Source: Enterobacter dykesii
Lineage (GTDB): Bacteria > Pseudomonadota > Gammaproteobacteria > Enterobacterales > Enterobacteriaceae
Assembly (NCBI RefSeq): GCF_008364625.2
Contig: NZ_CP126604.1
Coordinates: 2,728,001-2,792,000 of the forward strand
Direction of reading: 5' to 3'
Length of the DNA stretch: 64,000 nucleotides
The position numbers were made by a program, and so were the translations under genes. Positions 55,254-63,063 of the stretch are shown here, piece after piece. The notes under the pieces are model-generated. The model saw only the letters and a program-made list of their open reading frames with translations, did no database searches and was not told the DNA's origin. How positions within the stretch are numbered: the stretch's first letter is position 1; every line of letters starts with the position of its first letter.

Positions 55254-56768
55254 TCAGGCGACAGCCTGGCTGACTTTAGGCATGGCGAGGTTCAACGCCT
55301 GTTGTTCATTCGCCTGTTCATGAAGTAATTCACCGGCAATTTCGCCTTCACGCATCACCACAATGCGGTCGGCCACGCCAAGCACCTCCGGCAGATCGCT
55401 GGAGGCGAAGAGCACCGCCACGCCGCGTTTTGCCAGCTCATAGATCACGTTATAAATTTCGTGTTTTGCCCCCACATCGATACCGCGCGTCGGCTCGTCC
55501 AGCAAAATGACCTTCATGTCTTCCGACAGCCAGCGGCCTAAAATCGCCTTCTGCTGGTTTCCGCCTGACAGATTCATGATCAGCTGTTCCGGACCCGGCG
55601 TTTTGATGTTAAGCGAGCGAATATGGTGGTCGGCGTTGCTCGACTCCCAGCCATCGTTTATCAGGCAGCCTGCGCGAATAAACTTGCGGCGAGCGGAAAT
55701 ATTGATGTTGTCGCGAACCGAATGCACCGGAATAATCCCCTCGGCTTTACGGTCTTCCGGGCAGAGCATCATGCCCGCCCTGATCGCGTGAGCCGGTTTC
55801 TGGATATCGACCCGTTCACCGTCAATAGAAACCTGCCCTTCGGTAATGCGGGTACCGCCGAACAGGCCTTTCATTAATTCACTGCGCCCCGCCCCCACCA
55901 GACCAAACAGCCCGACAATTTCGCCGCTGCGAACCGATAACGAAATCGGCGTGCGCACGCCCGGCGCTTTGACGCTGTCCAGACGCAGGCGTTCAGGGCC
56001 GTACTGGCGCGGCTGCCAGTGATAAATATCCCCCAGATCGCGCCCGACCATCGCCTGAACAAGCTGGTCATGGTTAACCTGCTGCATATCAGTAAAGGTG
56101 CGCACATAGCGCCCATCTTTAAAGACGGTGATGGCGTCACTCAGGGCAAATATCTCTTCCATGCGGTGCGAGACATATAAAATCGTACGGCCTTCCTGAC
56201 GCAATTCGCGGATCACGCGGAACAGATTTTCAATTTCACGCGCAGAGAGCGAACTGGTGGGCTCATCGAAGGCGATAATTCTGGCGTTACGCGCCAGCGC
56301 CTTGGCAATTTCAACCATCTGCCACTGGCCGATGGAAAGATATTTCAGCGGCGTCTGGGGATCGACGTCCAGACCCAGGTGTTTAAGCTGCAGCCCCGCT
56401 TCATAATTAAGTAGCGAACGATTTACCACGCCGCCTTTGTGCGGAAGCTGACCTAAATAGATGTTTTCCGCCACGGTCATCTCGGGAATGAGGTGCAGCT
56501 CCTGATAGATGATCGCAACCCCGGCATTGAGCGCCGCCGTGGTATCGGCAAACGCCACCTCTTCGCCGCGAATGGCCAGCGTGCCGGTCGTAGGCGCGTA
56601 GTTGCCGCTGAGGATCTTCAACAGCGTGGATTTCCCCGCGCCGTTTTCCCCCATCAGGGCGTGGACCTGGCCGGCATAGCAGTCGAAGCTGATATCGGTC
56701 AGCGCGTTAACACCGGGGAAAGTTTTCCCGATGCCGCGAAAAGAGAGATACGGATCAGACTGTCGCAT
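55254..56768 (-). CDS. araG: L-arabinose ABC transporter, ATP-binding protein AraG
   Basis: 504 aa, the E. coli length. Two fused ATPase domains: the first has a full Walker [10 protein letters not shown], signature LSIGQWQ and Walker [10 protein letters not shown]; the second has the usual degenerate GLVGAGRSE in place of Walker A but a full signature LSGGNQQK and [10 protein letters not shown]. This asymmetry is normal for sugar importers of the group. It energises AraH. Confidence 0.97.
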   Translation of the reverse strand: MRQSDPYLSFRGIGKTFPGVNALTDISFDCYAGQVHALMGENGAGKSTLLKILSGNYAPTTGTLAIRGEEVAFADTTAALNAGVAIIYQELHLIPEMTVAENIYLGQLPHKGGVVNRSLLNYEAGLQLKHLGLDVDPQTPLKYLSIGQWQMVEIAKALARNARIIAFDEPTSSLSAREIENLFRVIRELRQEGRTILYVSHRMEEIFALSDAITVFKDGRYVRTFTDMQQVNHDQLVQAMVGRDLGDIYHWQPRQYGPERLRLDSVKAPGVRTPISLSVRSGEIVGLFGLVGAGRSELMKGLFGGTRITEGQVSIDGERVDIQKPAHAIRAGMMLCPEDRKAEGIIPVHSVRDNINISARRKFIRAGCLINDGWESSNADHHIRSLNIKTPGPEQLIMNLSGGNQQKAILGRWLSEDMKVILLDEPTRGIDVGAKHEIYNVIYELAKRGVAVLFASSDLPEVLGVADRIVVMREGEIAGELLHEQANEQQALNLAMPKVSQAVA

Positions 56769-56837
56769 AACGTCTCCGTGATTCCTGTAGTGTGTACGTC
56801 TGGCCCCTCACGATGCGAGGGGCACAATCACAGCGTA

Positions 56838-57827
56838 TTACTTACCGCCCAGCCCTTTTTTCGCCAGTTCCTCTTTGAAGTTGTCGCGGGTAATCAGCAC
56901 CACGTCGGTCACTTCGGTAAATTTCGGCGGTTCGGCCCCTTTGGTTACCCAGTTGTAGAGCATCTCACTGGATTTGTAGCCGTGAACGTCCGGGCTCGGC
57001 AGCAGAGAACCGTAGAAGCCGGTAGCCTGCGCTTTAGACAGCTCGCTGACGGCGTCAACGCCGTTGATGCCAATCCCGATCACGTCAGGCGCTTTGAAGC
57101 CCTGGCCTTCCGTCGCGCGTACTCCGCCCAGCACGGTGTTGTCGTTCATGCCGACCACCAGCCAGTGTTTGACCTCCGGATGCTGGACCAGCATAGAGTT
57201 CGCGGCGTCGAATGCGCCCGGGATATCGTTGGATTTGGTTGGGACTTTATAGATCTGTTTTTCCGGGAAGCCGGCCGCTTTCAGCGCATCCATTGAACCG
57301 GTAGTACGACGACGGGCGGTGTCCAGCTCGTCAGCGGTGATAGCCATTACCGCGGTCTCTTTGACATCCCAGCCGCGCTTTTGCATCTCTTTATAGAGCT
57401 CCTGGCCCTGGCGTTCGCCGATTTTGGTCGCCGCCATCATGACCAGCGGGACGGTGTCCATCGGCTTGCCTTTGGCGTTAACGAACTGATCGTCAACCGC
57501 GATGACCTTCATGTCGTAACCGCGCGCTTTCGCCGCGATTGCCGATCCCAGTTTTGGATCCGGGGTACAGATAACGAAACCTTTTGCACCGCTGGCCGCC
57601 AGGCTGTCGATGGCGTTCAGGGTTTTTTCGCCGTCAGGCACGGCGATTTTAATGACTTCAAAACCTAAATCTTTCCCGGCTTTATCTGCGAATTTCCACT
57701 CAGTCTGGAACCAGGGCTCTTCGGGCTGTTTTACCAAAAAACCGAGTTTTAAATTCTCAGCGATAGCGGATTGTGACATAACGGCAGCCAGACCGATGGC
57801 CGCCAGCGCTTTAGTAAATTTGTGCAT
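56838..57827 (-). CDS. araF: L-arabinose-binding periplasmic protein
   Basis: 329 aa from the ATG at 57827, the E. coli length; an ATG at 57848 would add MLKLEFT. Signal peptide HKFTKALAAIGLAAVMSQSAIA, then the mature start ENLKLGFLVKQPEEPWFQTEW with sugar-binding residues (K, E, W). Two alpha/beta domains typical of the periplasmic binding fold follow. First gene of araFGH; two AraC-like sites lie upstream. Confidence 0.97.
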   Translation of the reverse strand: MHKFTKALAAIGLAAVMSQSAIAENLKLGFLVKQPEEPWFQTEWKFADKAGKDLGFEVIKIAVPDGEKTLNAIDSLAASGAKGFVICTPDPKLGSAIAAKARGYDMKVIAVDDQFVNAKGKPMDTVPLVMMAATKIGERQGQELYKEMQKRGWDVKETAVMAITADELDTARRRTTGSMDALKAAGFPEKQIYKVPTKSNDIPGAFDAANSMLVQHPEVKHWLVVGMNDNTVLGGVRATEGQGFKAPDVIGIGINGVDAVSELSKAQATGFYGSLLPSPDVHGYKSSEMLYNWVTKGAEPPKFTEVTDVVLITRDNFKEELAKKGLGGK

Positions 57828-57954
57828 GGTAAACTCCAGCTTTAGCATTCTTTTCTGTAGGGAATAAGTGCGTGCTTCTTATTTAATCGGACTTAAAACA
57901 AGGCATTAGCGCTTACCTCGTCATAAGCGTTATTGCTGGTGATAGTTTTAGCGG

Positions 57955-57971
57955 GAAATTAATCATCCATA
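57955..57971. promoter_or_regulatory. AraC-like half-site 1, araF upstream
   Basis: GAAATTAATCATCCATA ends in the TCCATA half of the AraC pattern TAGC-N7-TCCATA and continues AAGAGAGCC, as does araI1 (TCCATAAGATTAGC). The left half is poor. It lies about 130 bases upstream of the araF start. Confidence 0.5.
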
Positions 57972-58072
57972 AGAGAGCCCCATCACACCGCAGAATTACA
58001 GTAATTGCGTACATAAATTCAGCGAAAAATGACATAAAAAAGACAGGATTTGTCAGACAAATAGAAGGGGGT

Positions 58073-58090
58073 TAAGCAGAATTATCCATA
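58073..58090. promoter_or_regulatory. AraC-like half-site 2, araF upstream
   Basis: TAAGCAGAATTATCCATA closely matches araI1 (TAGCATTTTTATCCATA), and the following AGACTAGCC also agrees. The TCCATA elements of the two sites are 119 bases apart, a spacing that would allow DNA looping. Confidence 0.65.
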
Positions 58091-58614
58091 AGACTAGCCA
58101 AGATATCCCTGATGCCCCTCAGCGGGCAAAACGGCACCTGGCGTTAAAAGGGTTCAACATGTTTTTCATCACGAATGAACAATGCACCTGAAAAACGCTA
58201 TTCCGCAGAATTTGATTTAGCGCAATTTTATTGACACATCATATATTCGAAACGATTAAACCGTATTTCTGTTTTTAACGGAGTAATATTCCAACTTAAT
58301 ATTCCCGAAAGAGCAACAATGCACTCTCACGGTAAAAACCCTTAATTATTATCACTTTAAATAAAACTCCATTTATGGCTAGCTAATTTTATTTCTGTAC
58401 TATATTAAACTTTGTAATGTATGGTAAACACAGCCTAATTAAGAGTTTTCTTAGACCAAAGACAAAGGTATGCTTATTTATATCGAACACAGGAAGTGAA
58501 TTTCGGTCGATTTCGCTCACGGCAGAATGTCTATATCTGCTTTTATCTTCGTATTTGCCTGGCGCTCAGGTTAAGCAACGGACATCACGTCCCACAGTCA
58601 ATAAGGATATGAGT

Positions 58615-59118
58615 ATGGCTACCCAAACGATGATGCAAAAACTTAACGCGCAGATGAACCTTGAGTTCTACGCCTCGAATCTGCACCTTCACTTAAGCGC
58701 GTGGTGTGCCGAGAATAGTCTCACGGGATCTGCCACCTTCTTTCGCTCGCAGGCGCAAAGTAACGTCACGCATATGATGCGTGTCTTTAACTTTCTGAAA
58801 GCCGCAGGGGCAAATCCTGTCGTCAAAGCCCTTGATGGGATAAACGAAAACTACTCTTGCCTGGAAGAACTGTTCCAGAAAACGCTTGAAGAGTACGAGC
58901 AACGCTGCAGCACGCTCAGCAAACTGGCCGATGAAGCCAAAGAGCAGCAGGACATTACGACGCTCAGATTCTTACGCGATATGGATAAAGAACAGCAGCA
59001 GGATGGCATGCTGCTGAAGACGCTGGCGGATGAGATCCATCACGCGCAGCAGGCGGGTTTATGTCCTGAGCAGACCGACCGTCATCTGCTCGACATTGTG
59101 TCGGTGCAGCAACACTGA
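58615..59118 (+). CDS. ftnB: Ferritin-like protein FtnB
   Basis: 167 aa from the ATG at 58615 (AAGGA seven bases upstream); an ATG at 58609 would add two residues. Four-helix ferritin fold. Of the ferroxidase ligands seen in FtnA, E17 and H53 are kept, but residue 50 is Asn in place of Glu and residue 130 is Asp in place of Glu. FtnB is associated with iron-sulphur repair under oxidative stress rather than bulk iron storage (reported in Salmonella). Same strand as the DcuB-like gene but 590 bases away. Confidence 0.93.
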   Translation: MATQTMMQKLNAQMNLEFYASNLHLHLSAWCAENSLTGSATFFRSQAQSNVTHMMRVFNFLKAAGANPVVKALDGINENYSCLEELFQKTLEEYEQRCSTLSKLADEAKEQQDITTLRFLRDMDKEQQQDGMLLKTLADEIHHAQQAGLCPEQTDRHLLDIVSVQQH

Positions 59119-59219
59119 GTTTTTTAATCTGCTCCAACCGGGCTGAGGGTTTCCCAAGAATTTATTAACCTGAAGCGATTAATTTTGTTTCAGGCAAGTG
59201 AATAACTGACAGCGATGTC

Positions 59220-59487
59220 CTGGTCCGGCTGTAAATCGCCGAAGCGTTTCCGTAAGGCCGGGGCGAGGCGCAGGGATGCGCCGAGAGGGTGTGGCCTGCA
59301 GGGATGCAGGCTCATGCCCGACCCGATAGCCTGAAGGAATAAGCTGAGGGCACCGCGAAGCGGCGATTTACCGCCGGGAGCCCGGGTCGCCAGGGCGGCG
59401 GCGATTGAGCCGCCCTGGCACGTTCACCGGTCATGTCGTTAAAGAGTAGCAAGGAACATGAAGTGAACGGAATGACCACCACAGCCG
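59220..59487. repeat. Structured intergenic element with twin AGGGAT-loop hairpins
   Basis: Two hairpins share the loop AGGGAT: GGCGC-AGGGAT-GCGCC (59267-59282) and GCCTGC-AGGGAT-GCAGGC (59294-59311). A long-range pair TAAATCGCCG / CGGCGATTTA (59232-59241 with 59361-59370) encloses them. A strong hairpin GCCAGGGCGGC/GCCGCCCTGGC (59389-59419) follows, then GTTCAC..GGTCAT with GTGAAC..ATGACC. It looks like a dispersed repeat or an RNA; I cannot name it. Confidence 0.6.
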
Positions 59488-59493
59488 TATGTT

Positions 59494-59532
59494 CCCCCTC
59501 ACCCCAGCCCTCTCCCTCAAGGGAGAGGGAGT
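59494..59532. repeat. Palindromic intergenic repeat, copy 3 (partial)
   Basis: CCCTCACCCCAGCCCTCTCC followed by CTCAAGGGAGAGGGAG. It shares the CCCTCAC and CCCTCTCC...GAGAGGG parts with the copies at 6684 and 45111. Confidence 0.7.
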
Positions 59533-59709
59533 CGTCCGTGCAGGCATTGTTTTGTGGGGATCCCTCCTCCCACCTGCGGCAGGATTCCTTTTCCCATCTC
59601 CAACCATCTGCTTTTGCTGACATTTAACAAATCAGATCTGGCTCCCAATGATTAACCACACAACGTGTGATGATTTATTTAGTTACATAATCATTGACGA
59701 GGGAGCATC

Positions 59710-61053
59710 ATGATCACCATTGAGTTTGTTGTCATTCTCCTCTGCCTGCTGACGGGTACGCGTTTCGGCGGTATGGGGCTTGGGTTAATCAGCGGTATTG
59801 GTCTTTTTATTCTATGTTTTGTCTTTGGTCTGCAACCGGGTAAACCGCCGGTTGACGTTATGCTGACCATCCTTGCGGTGATCGGCTGTGCGGCTACGCT
59901 GCAGACTGCGGGCGGCCTCAACGTCATGATGCAGTTTGCTGAACGTCTGCTGCGCAAACACCCGCAGCACATCACCCTGCTCGCCCCTTTCACCACATGG
60001 ATGCTGACCTTTCTGTGCGGCACCGGACATGTGGTCTACACCATGTTCCCCATCATTGCGGATATCGCCCTGAAAAAAGGGATCCGCCCGGAGCGCCCCA
60101 TGGCCGTGGCATCGGTGGCATCACAGATGGCGATTACGGCATCCCCCGTTTCCGTTGCCGTTGTGTCGCTGGTGTCTATCCTGGCGGCCCAGCATGGGAT
60201 CGGCCAAGCGCGGGGGATCCTGGAAATTCTCGCCGTGTCGGTTCCCGCTTCGCTTTTCGGCGTAGCCATTGCGGCCCTGTGGAGCTTACGCCGTGGGAAA
60301 GATTTGGCGGACGACATTGAGTTTCAGGAAAAGCTGAAAGATCCTAAGCAGCGCGAGTTTATCTATGGCGGAACGGAGACGTTAATGAATCAGCGTTTCC
60401 CTAAACAGGCCTACTGGTCCACGTGGATTTTCTTTGCCGGCATTGCCGTGGTCGTTCTGCTGGGCGCGTTCCCTGAGCTGCGCCCCGCCTTTGAGCTAAA
60501 AGGCAAAATGACGGCGCTGTCGATGAACCTTGTCATCCAGATGATGATGTTAATTGCGGGGGCCGTGATGCTGATGGCCTGTAAGGTCAACGCGTCGGCT
60601 ATTTCCAACGGCGCGGTGTTCAAGGCTGGTATGGTCGCGATCTTCTCAGTATTTGGCGTGGCGTGGATGAGCGATACCTTTTTCCAGGCGCATCTCGACG
60701 AATTAAAGCTGGCGCTGGAAGGCGTGGTGAAAAGCCACCCGTGGACGTATGCCATCGTGCTGTTTCTGGTATCAAAACTGGTAAACAGCCAGGCGGCGGC
60801 GCTGACGGCCGTTGCGCCTATGGGGCTGATGTTAGGCATCGACCCGAAAATGCTGATCGCCTTTTTCCCGGCGTCATACGGCTATTTTGTCCTGCCGACC
60901 TATCCAAGTGATTTGGCCTGCATCGGCTTTGACCGGTCAGGCACGACCCGCATCGGCAAATTTATCATCAACCACAGCTTCATTTTGCCAGGGCTGATTG
61001 GGGTAAGCTGTGCGTGCGCGGCGAGCTACCTGCTGGTCCAGACGTTCTTCTGA
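59710..61053 (+). CDS. DcuA/DcuB-family anaerobic C4-dicarboxylate transporter
   Basis: 447 aa (E. coli DcuB 446). About 10-12 hydrophobic segments. FVFGLQPGKPPVDVML, ILCGTGHVVYT-like FLCGTGHVVYTMFPIIADIA, RPERPM..ASVASQMAITASPVSVAVVSLVS, SKLVNSQAAAL and YPSDLACIGFDRSGTT are all strongly DcuB-like. It would exchange external fumarate, malate or aspartate for succinate in anaerobiosis. E. coli has no gene here; the true dcuB is elsewhere linked to fumB, so this is an extra paralogue. Start ATG follows GAGGGAG. Confidence 0.9.
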   Translation: MITIEFVVILLCLLTGTRFGGMGLGLISGIGLFILCFVFGLQPGKPPVDVMLTILAVIGCAATLQTAGGLNVMMQFAERLLRKHPQHITLLAPFTTWMLTFLCGTGHVVYTMFPIIADIALKKGIRPERPMAVASVASQMAITASPVSVAVVSLVSILAAQHGIGQARGILEILAVSVPASLFGVAIAALWSLRRGKDLADDIEFQEKLKDPKQREFIYGGTETLMNQRFPKQAYWSTWIFFAGIAVVVLLGAFPELRPAFELKGKMTALSMNLVIQMMMLIAGAVMLMACKVNASAISNGAVFKAGMVAIFSVFGVAWMSDTFFQAHLDELKLALEGVVKSHPWTYAIVLFLVSKLVNSQAAALTAVAPMGLMLGIDPKMLIAFFPASYGYFVLPTYPSDLACIGFDRSGTTRIGKFIINHSFILPGLIGVSCACAASYLLVQTFF

Positions 61054-61094
61054 CCGCATAAAAGGGCGACACGTCCCGTCGCCCCTTCCCTGCT

Positions 61095-61346
61095 TCAGTG
61101 GGACTCACCCTGCGGCGTAAATCGTAGTTCAATCAGCGCGATGGCTTTCTGGATCGCACGAAGCGTAACCGGGTCTGCGGCTGCGGGATGGCTGGCGAAA
61201 TCGATGTTTTTCAGCTGGGTAGACATCTTCTCGCGCACTTCAACCGGCGCAATCACGTCCAGAACATCAAGAATTTGTTTGATAACCAGCTGGCAGGCGA
61301 CAACGTCAGAGACCAGTTCCTGATCGGCGCTCAGGTTTTGTGACAT
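61095..61346 (-). CDS. yecJ: DUF2766 protein YecJ
   Basis: 83 aa, the length of E. coli YecJ. Conserved [18 protein letters not shown] and [30 protein letters not shown] mark the small DUF2766 family. It is soluble and helical by composition; no function is known to me. It lies downstream of azuC on the same strand, as in E. coli. Confidence 0.9.
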   Translation of the reverse strand: MSQNLSADQELVSDVVACQLVIKQILDVLDVIAPVEVREKMSTQLKNIDFASHPAAADPVTLRAIQKAIALIELRFTPQGESH

Positions 61347-61424
61347 GGGGTTTTCTCCTTATTTAAAGGCCGCCATAGTAGCAAAACACGCCCCCTGACA
61401 TCTTCCCTTCATCGCTTGCAGGTA

Positions 61425-61579
61425 CAAAAAAACCCGCCGAAGCAGGTTTTTTTATCAGAACATGGCGCCTGGCGGCACGTCTTTGAACGTACGGCAGTAA
61501 TTGGCCCACATGCTTTTCAGGATTTTGCGCAGTTTCACGATGATGCTCCATTAACTTGTTATACAACTTTATTGTCAAC
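61425..61579 (-). ncRNA. azuCR: AzuCR dual-function RNA (predicted extent)
   Basis: The predicted transcript runs from a TATTAT -10 element (61591-61586) to an intrinsic terminator (CCTGC, loop TTCG, GCGGG, then T7; 61425-61455), about 155 nt; the E. coli AzuCR RNA is 164 nt. In E. coli it both encodes AzuC and base-pairs with mRNAs. The start is inferred from the promoter-like sequence. Confidence 0.7.
61455..61538 (-). CDS. azuC: Small membrane-associated protein AzuC
   Basis: 27 aa, VKLRKILKSM...TFKDVPPGAMF, starting at GTG (61536-61538) with GGAG seven bases upstream and stopping just before the terminator. It matches E. coli AzuC (28 aa, MKLRKILKSM...VPPGNMFR) through its length, but lacks the last residue and uses GTG. 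AzuC was reported to bind glycerol-3-phosphate dehydrogenase GlpD at the membrane. The location between yecJ and yecR is as in E. coli. Confidence 0.9.
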   Translation of the reverse strand: MKLRKILKSMWANYCRTFKDVPPGAMF

Positions 61580-61619
61580 GTGCTTATAATATGACCATCG
61601 TCACAAAAATCAATCATTT

Positions 61620-61635
61620 TGTGATGCTCATCACA
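61620..61635. promoter_or_regulatory. CRP site between azuC and yecR
   Basis: TGTGATGCTCATCACA is a perfect TGTGA-N6-TCACA palindrome. It lies 40-50 bases upstream of the predicted azuCR start, in line with the reported CRP control of AzuCR by glucose. Confidence 0.82.
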
Positions 61636-61772
61636 TTTTTATAAGGGATTGACCTGATAGCACTCCCCTCTGACCCGTTGCGAAGAGTGAGGGCAGATTG
61701 TCCGGCTATTCCAGGCATTGCAGCGGGCATCTGCGGGTACGATAACGTATTTCCATCCACTCAGAGCGAACC

Positions 61773-62111
61773 ATGAAAAGAGTCATTGTAGCCGGCACAC
61801 TCCTGCTGCTCGCGGGATGCAGTATTAACGGCCAGGCGGAAGTCAGCAGCCTCGACGCGCCGAACGGCATCGTCCGCCTCGATTACGGCCAGGCAATGCT
61901 GCAAAATGCGTATTCCGATGAGTATGTGAATAACGGCACGGCGGCAAAAGCGTGTCAGAGCATGGGGTATGCCACCGCTTCAGCCTATGGTCAGCCCATT
62001 AAAACCTGCACCCTGACGAGCGGCTCTTTGTGTCTGAACGAGAGCGTGACTATCCAGTATAAATGTATGGGTTACGCCATTAACCCTAAGTCAAATAATC
62101 CCTGGTATTAA
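61773..62111 (+). CDS. yecR: YecR-family lipoprotein
   Basis: 112 aa. Lipoprotein signal peptide KRVIVAGTLLLLAGC, lipidated Cys at 15 followed by Ser, which favours the outer membrane. The mature part has four further Cys (KACQSMGY, IKTCTLTSGSLCLNES, YKCMGY), probably two disulphides. In E. coli yecR belongs to the FlhDC regulon; I did not find a sigma-28 box upstream here. Function unknown. Confidence 0.88.
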   Translation: MKRVIVAGTLLLLAGCSINGQAEVSSLDAPNGIVRLDYGQAMLQNAYSDEYVNNGTAAKACQSMGYATASAYGQPIKTCTLTSGSLCLNESVTIQYKCMGYAINPKSNNPWY

Positions 62112-62117
62112 TCAACG

Positions 62118-62137
62118 CTGCCAGCGTTTGCTGGCAG
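62118..62137 (+). terminator. Hairpin after yecR
   Basis: CTGCCAGC, loop GTTT, GCTGGCAG, six bases beyond the yecR stop. Only a weak T run follows. Confidence 0.5.
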
Positions 62138-62315
62138 TGTATTTCATTACGAACAAAAACAATTCTCATTAATAAATTATAAAAATCGCCAATGCGTTTT
62201 ATTCCCATTCGTATTTTAAATAAATAAAATAAAAATTTTACGTTTTGCAAATAATTAAATAACAACTTATAGTGTCGCTCATCGTGAACCAGAAATAATA
62301 ACCCGGAGCGTCACC

Positions 62316-62813
62316 ATGCTGAAAACTGAAATGATCGACAAGCTCAACGCGCAAATGAACCTTGAGCTTTTTTCATCCCTCCTCTACCAGCAGATGAGCG
62401 CCTGGTGCAGCTACCACAGCTTCGAAGGTGCGGCCGCGTTTCTGCGTCGTCACGCTCAGGAAGAGATGACCCACATGCAGCGTCTGTTTGATTATCTGAC
62501 GGATACGGGCAGCCTGCCGCGCATTGAAACCGTGACATCACCTTTCGCTGAGTATAATTCTCTCGATGAACTGTTCCGCGCCACCTACGAGCACGAGCAG
62601 CTGATCACGCAGAAAATTAACGAACTGGTTCATGCGGCGATGACCAGCCAGGATTATCCAACCTTTAATTTCCTGCAGTGGTACGTCGCTGAACAACACG
62701 AAGAAGAGAAGCTGTTTAAATCTGTGCTGGATAAACTATCTCTGGTAGGTAAATCCGGCGAAGGTCTTTACTTTATTGATAAAGAACTTTCCACGCTAGA
62801 TACTCAAAATTAA
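62316..62813 (+). CDS. ftnA: Bacterial non-haem ferritin FtnA
   Basis: 165 aa, the E. coli length. The main iron-storage ferritin, a 24-mer cage. Ferroxidase-centre residues E17, E50, H53, E94, Q127 and E130 are all in place. RBS GGAG lies nine bases before the ATG. A strong GC-rich terminator follows. E. coli yecH, next after ftnA there, is absent. Confidence 0.97.
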   Translation: MLKTEMIDKLNAQMNLELFSSLLYQQMSAWCSYHSFEGAAAFLRRHAQEEMTHMQRLFDYLTDTGSLPRIETVTSPFAEYNSLDELFRATYEHEQLITQKINELVHAAMTSQDYPTFNFLQWYVAEQHEEEKLFKSVLDKLSLVGKSGEGLYFIDKELSTLDTQN

Positions 62814-62819
62814 TTTCTA

Positions 62820-62850
62820 CGCGGTGCCGGTTTCCGGCACCGCGTTAATT
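62820..62850 (+). terminator. Intrinsic terminator after ftnA
   Basis: Perfect 11-bp stem CGCGGTGCCGG / CCGGCACCGCG with loop TTT, then TTAATTTATCTT. Confidence 0.85.
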
Positions 62851-62954
62851 TATCTTCCCTCCCCGCATCGAAATACCCATTTTATTCCCTGTACGCCCTG
62901 TTTACGTCACGCCTGAGCGTCGCCCCACGTGATAGAATTGCCGGCAGCGCAATG

Positions 62955-62972
62955 CGTAAACTTTTAATTACA
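62955..62972. promoter_or_regulatory. TyrR box 1, tyrP
   Basis: CGTAAACTTTTAATTACA fits the TyrR consensus TGTAAA-N6-TTTACA at 10 of 12 fixed positions. It lies 18 bases or more upstream of the predicted -35. Confidence 0.7.
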
Positions 62973-62977
62973 CTACT

Positions 62978-62995
62978 TGTAACGGTGATTTGACG
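62978..62995. promoter_or_regulatory. TyrR box 2, tyrP
   Basis: TGTAACGGTGATTTGACG fits TGTAAA-N6-TTTACA at 9 of 12 positions. It starts 23 bases after box 1 and overlaps the -35, the layout of the strong and weak boxes at E. coli tyrP. Confidence 0.6.
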
Positions 62996-63018
62996 AGTTA
63001 CGGCTTTTCCCTTACTCT
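62990..63018 (+). promoter_or_regulatory. Predicted tyrP promoter
   Basis: TTGACG (-35), 17 bases, TACTCT (-10). The -35 lies in TyrR box 2, so TyrR bound there with tyrosine would compete with polymerase. Confidence 0.55.
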
Positions 63019-63063
63019 GCGCCGCAGATTTTGTCGCGGTTAAGAAGCGTTGTAGAGGAAAGC

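Larger units (their letters stand above)
57828..58614. other. Divergent control region, araFGH and ftnB
   Basis: 787 bases. The left part holds two AraC-like half-sites (57955-57971 and 58073-58090). The right part (58200-58420) is very AT-rich and should hold the ftnB promoter. A frame open from 58417 joins ftnB but the extra residues look non-coding. I saw no sRNA-like terminator. Confidence 0.6.
59119..59709. other. Gap with structured, repeat-rich DNA, ftnB to dcu
   Basis: 591 bases without a gene. It holds the structured element at 59220-59487, palindromic repeat copy 3 (59494-59532) and then about 100 AT-rich bases before the transporter ATG, including CACACAACGTGTG, a small palindrome of unknown role. 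I see no clear FNR box. Confidence 0.6.

Noticed and set aside
59312..59623. 103-codon open frame on the minus strand over the structured element
   Set aside because: It is a translation of hairpins and of palindromic repeat copy 3 and lacks an RBS; better explained as repeat DNA.
61363..61617. 84-codon frame on the minus strand overlapping azuC
   Set aside because: It reads azuC in another frame and runs through the terminator; the 27-codon azuC frame is the conserved one.
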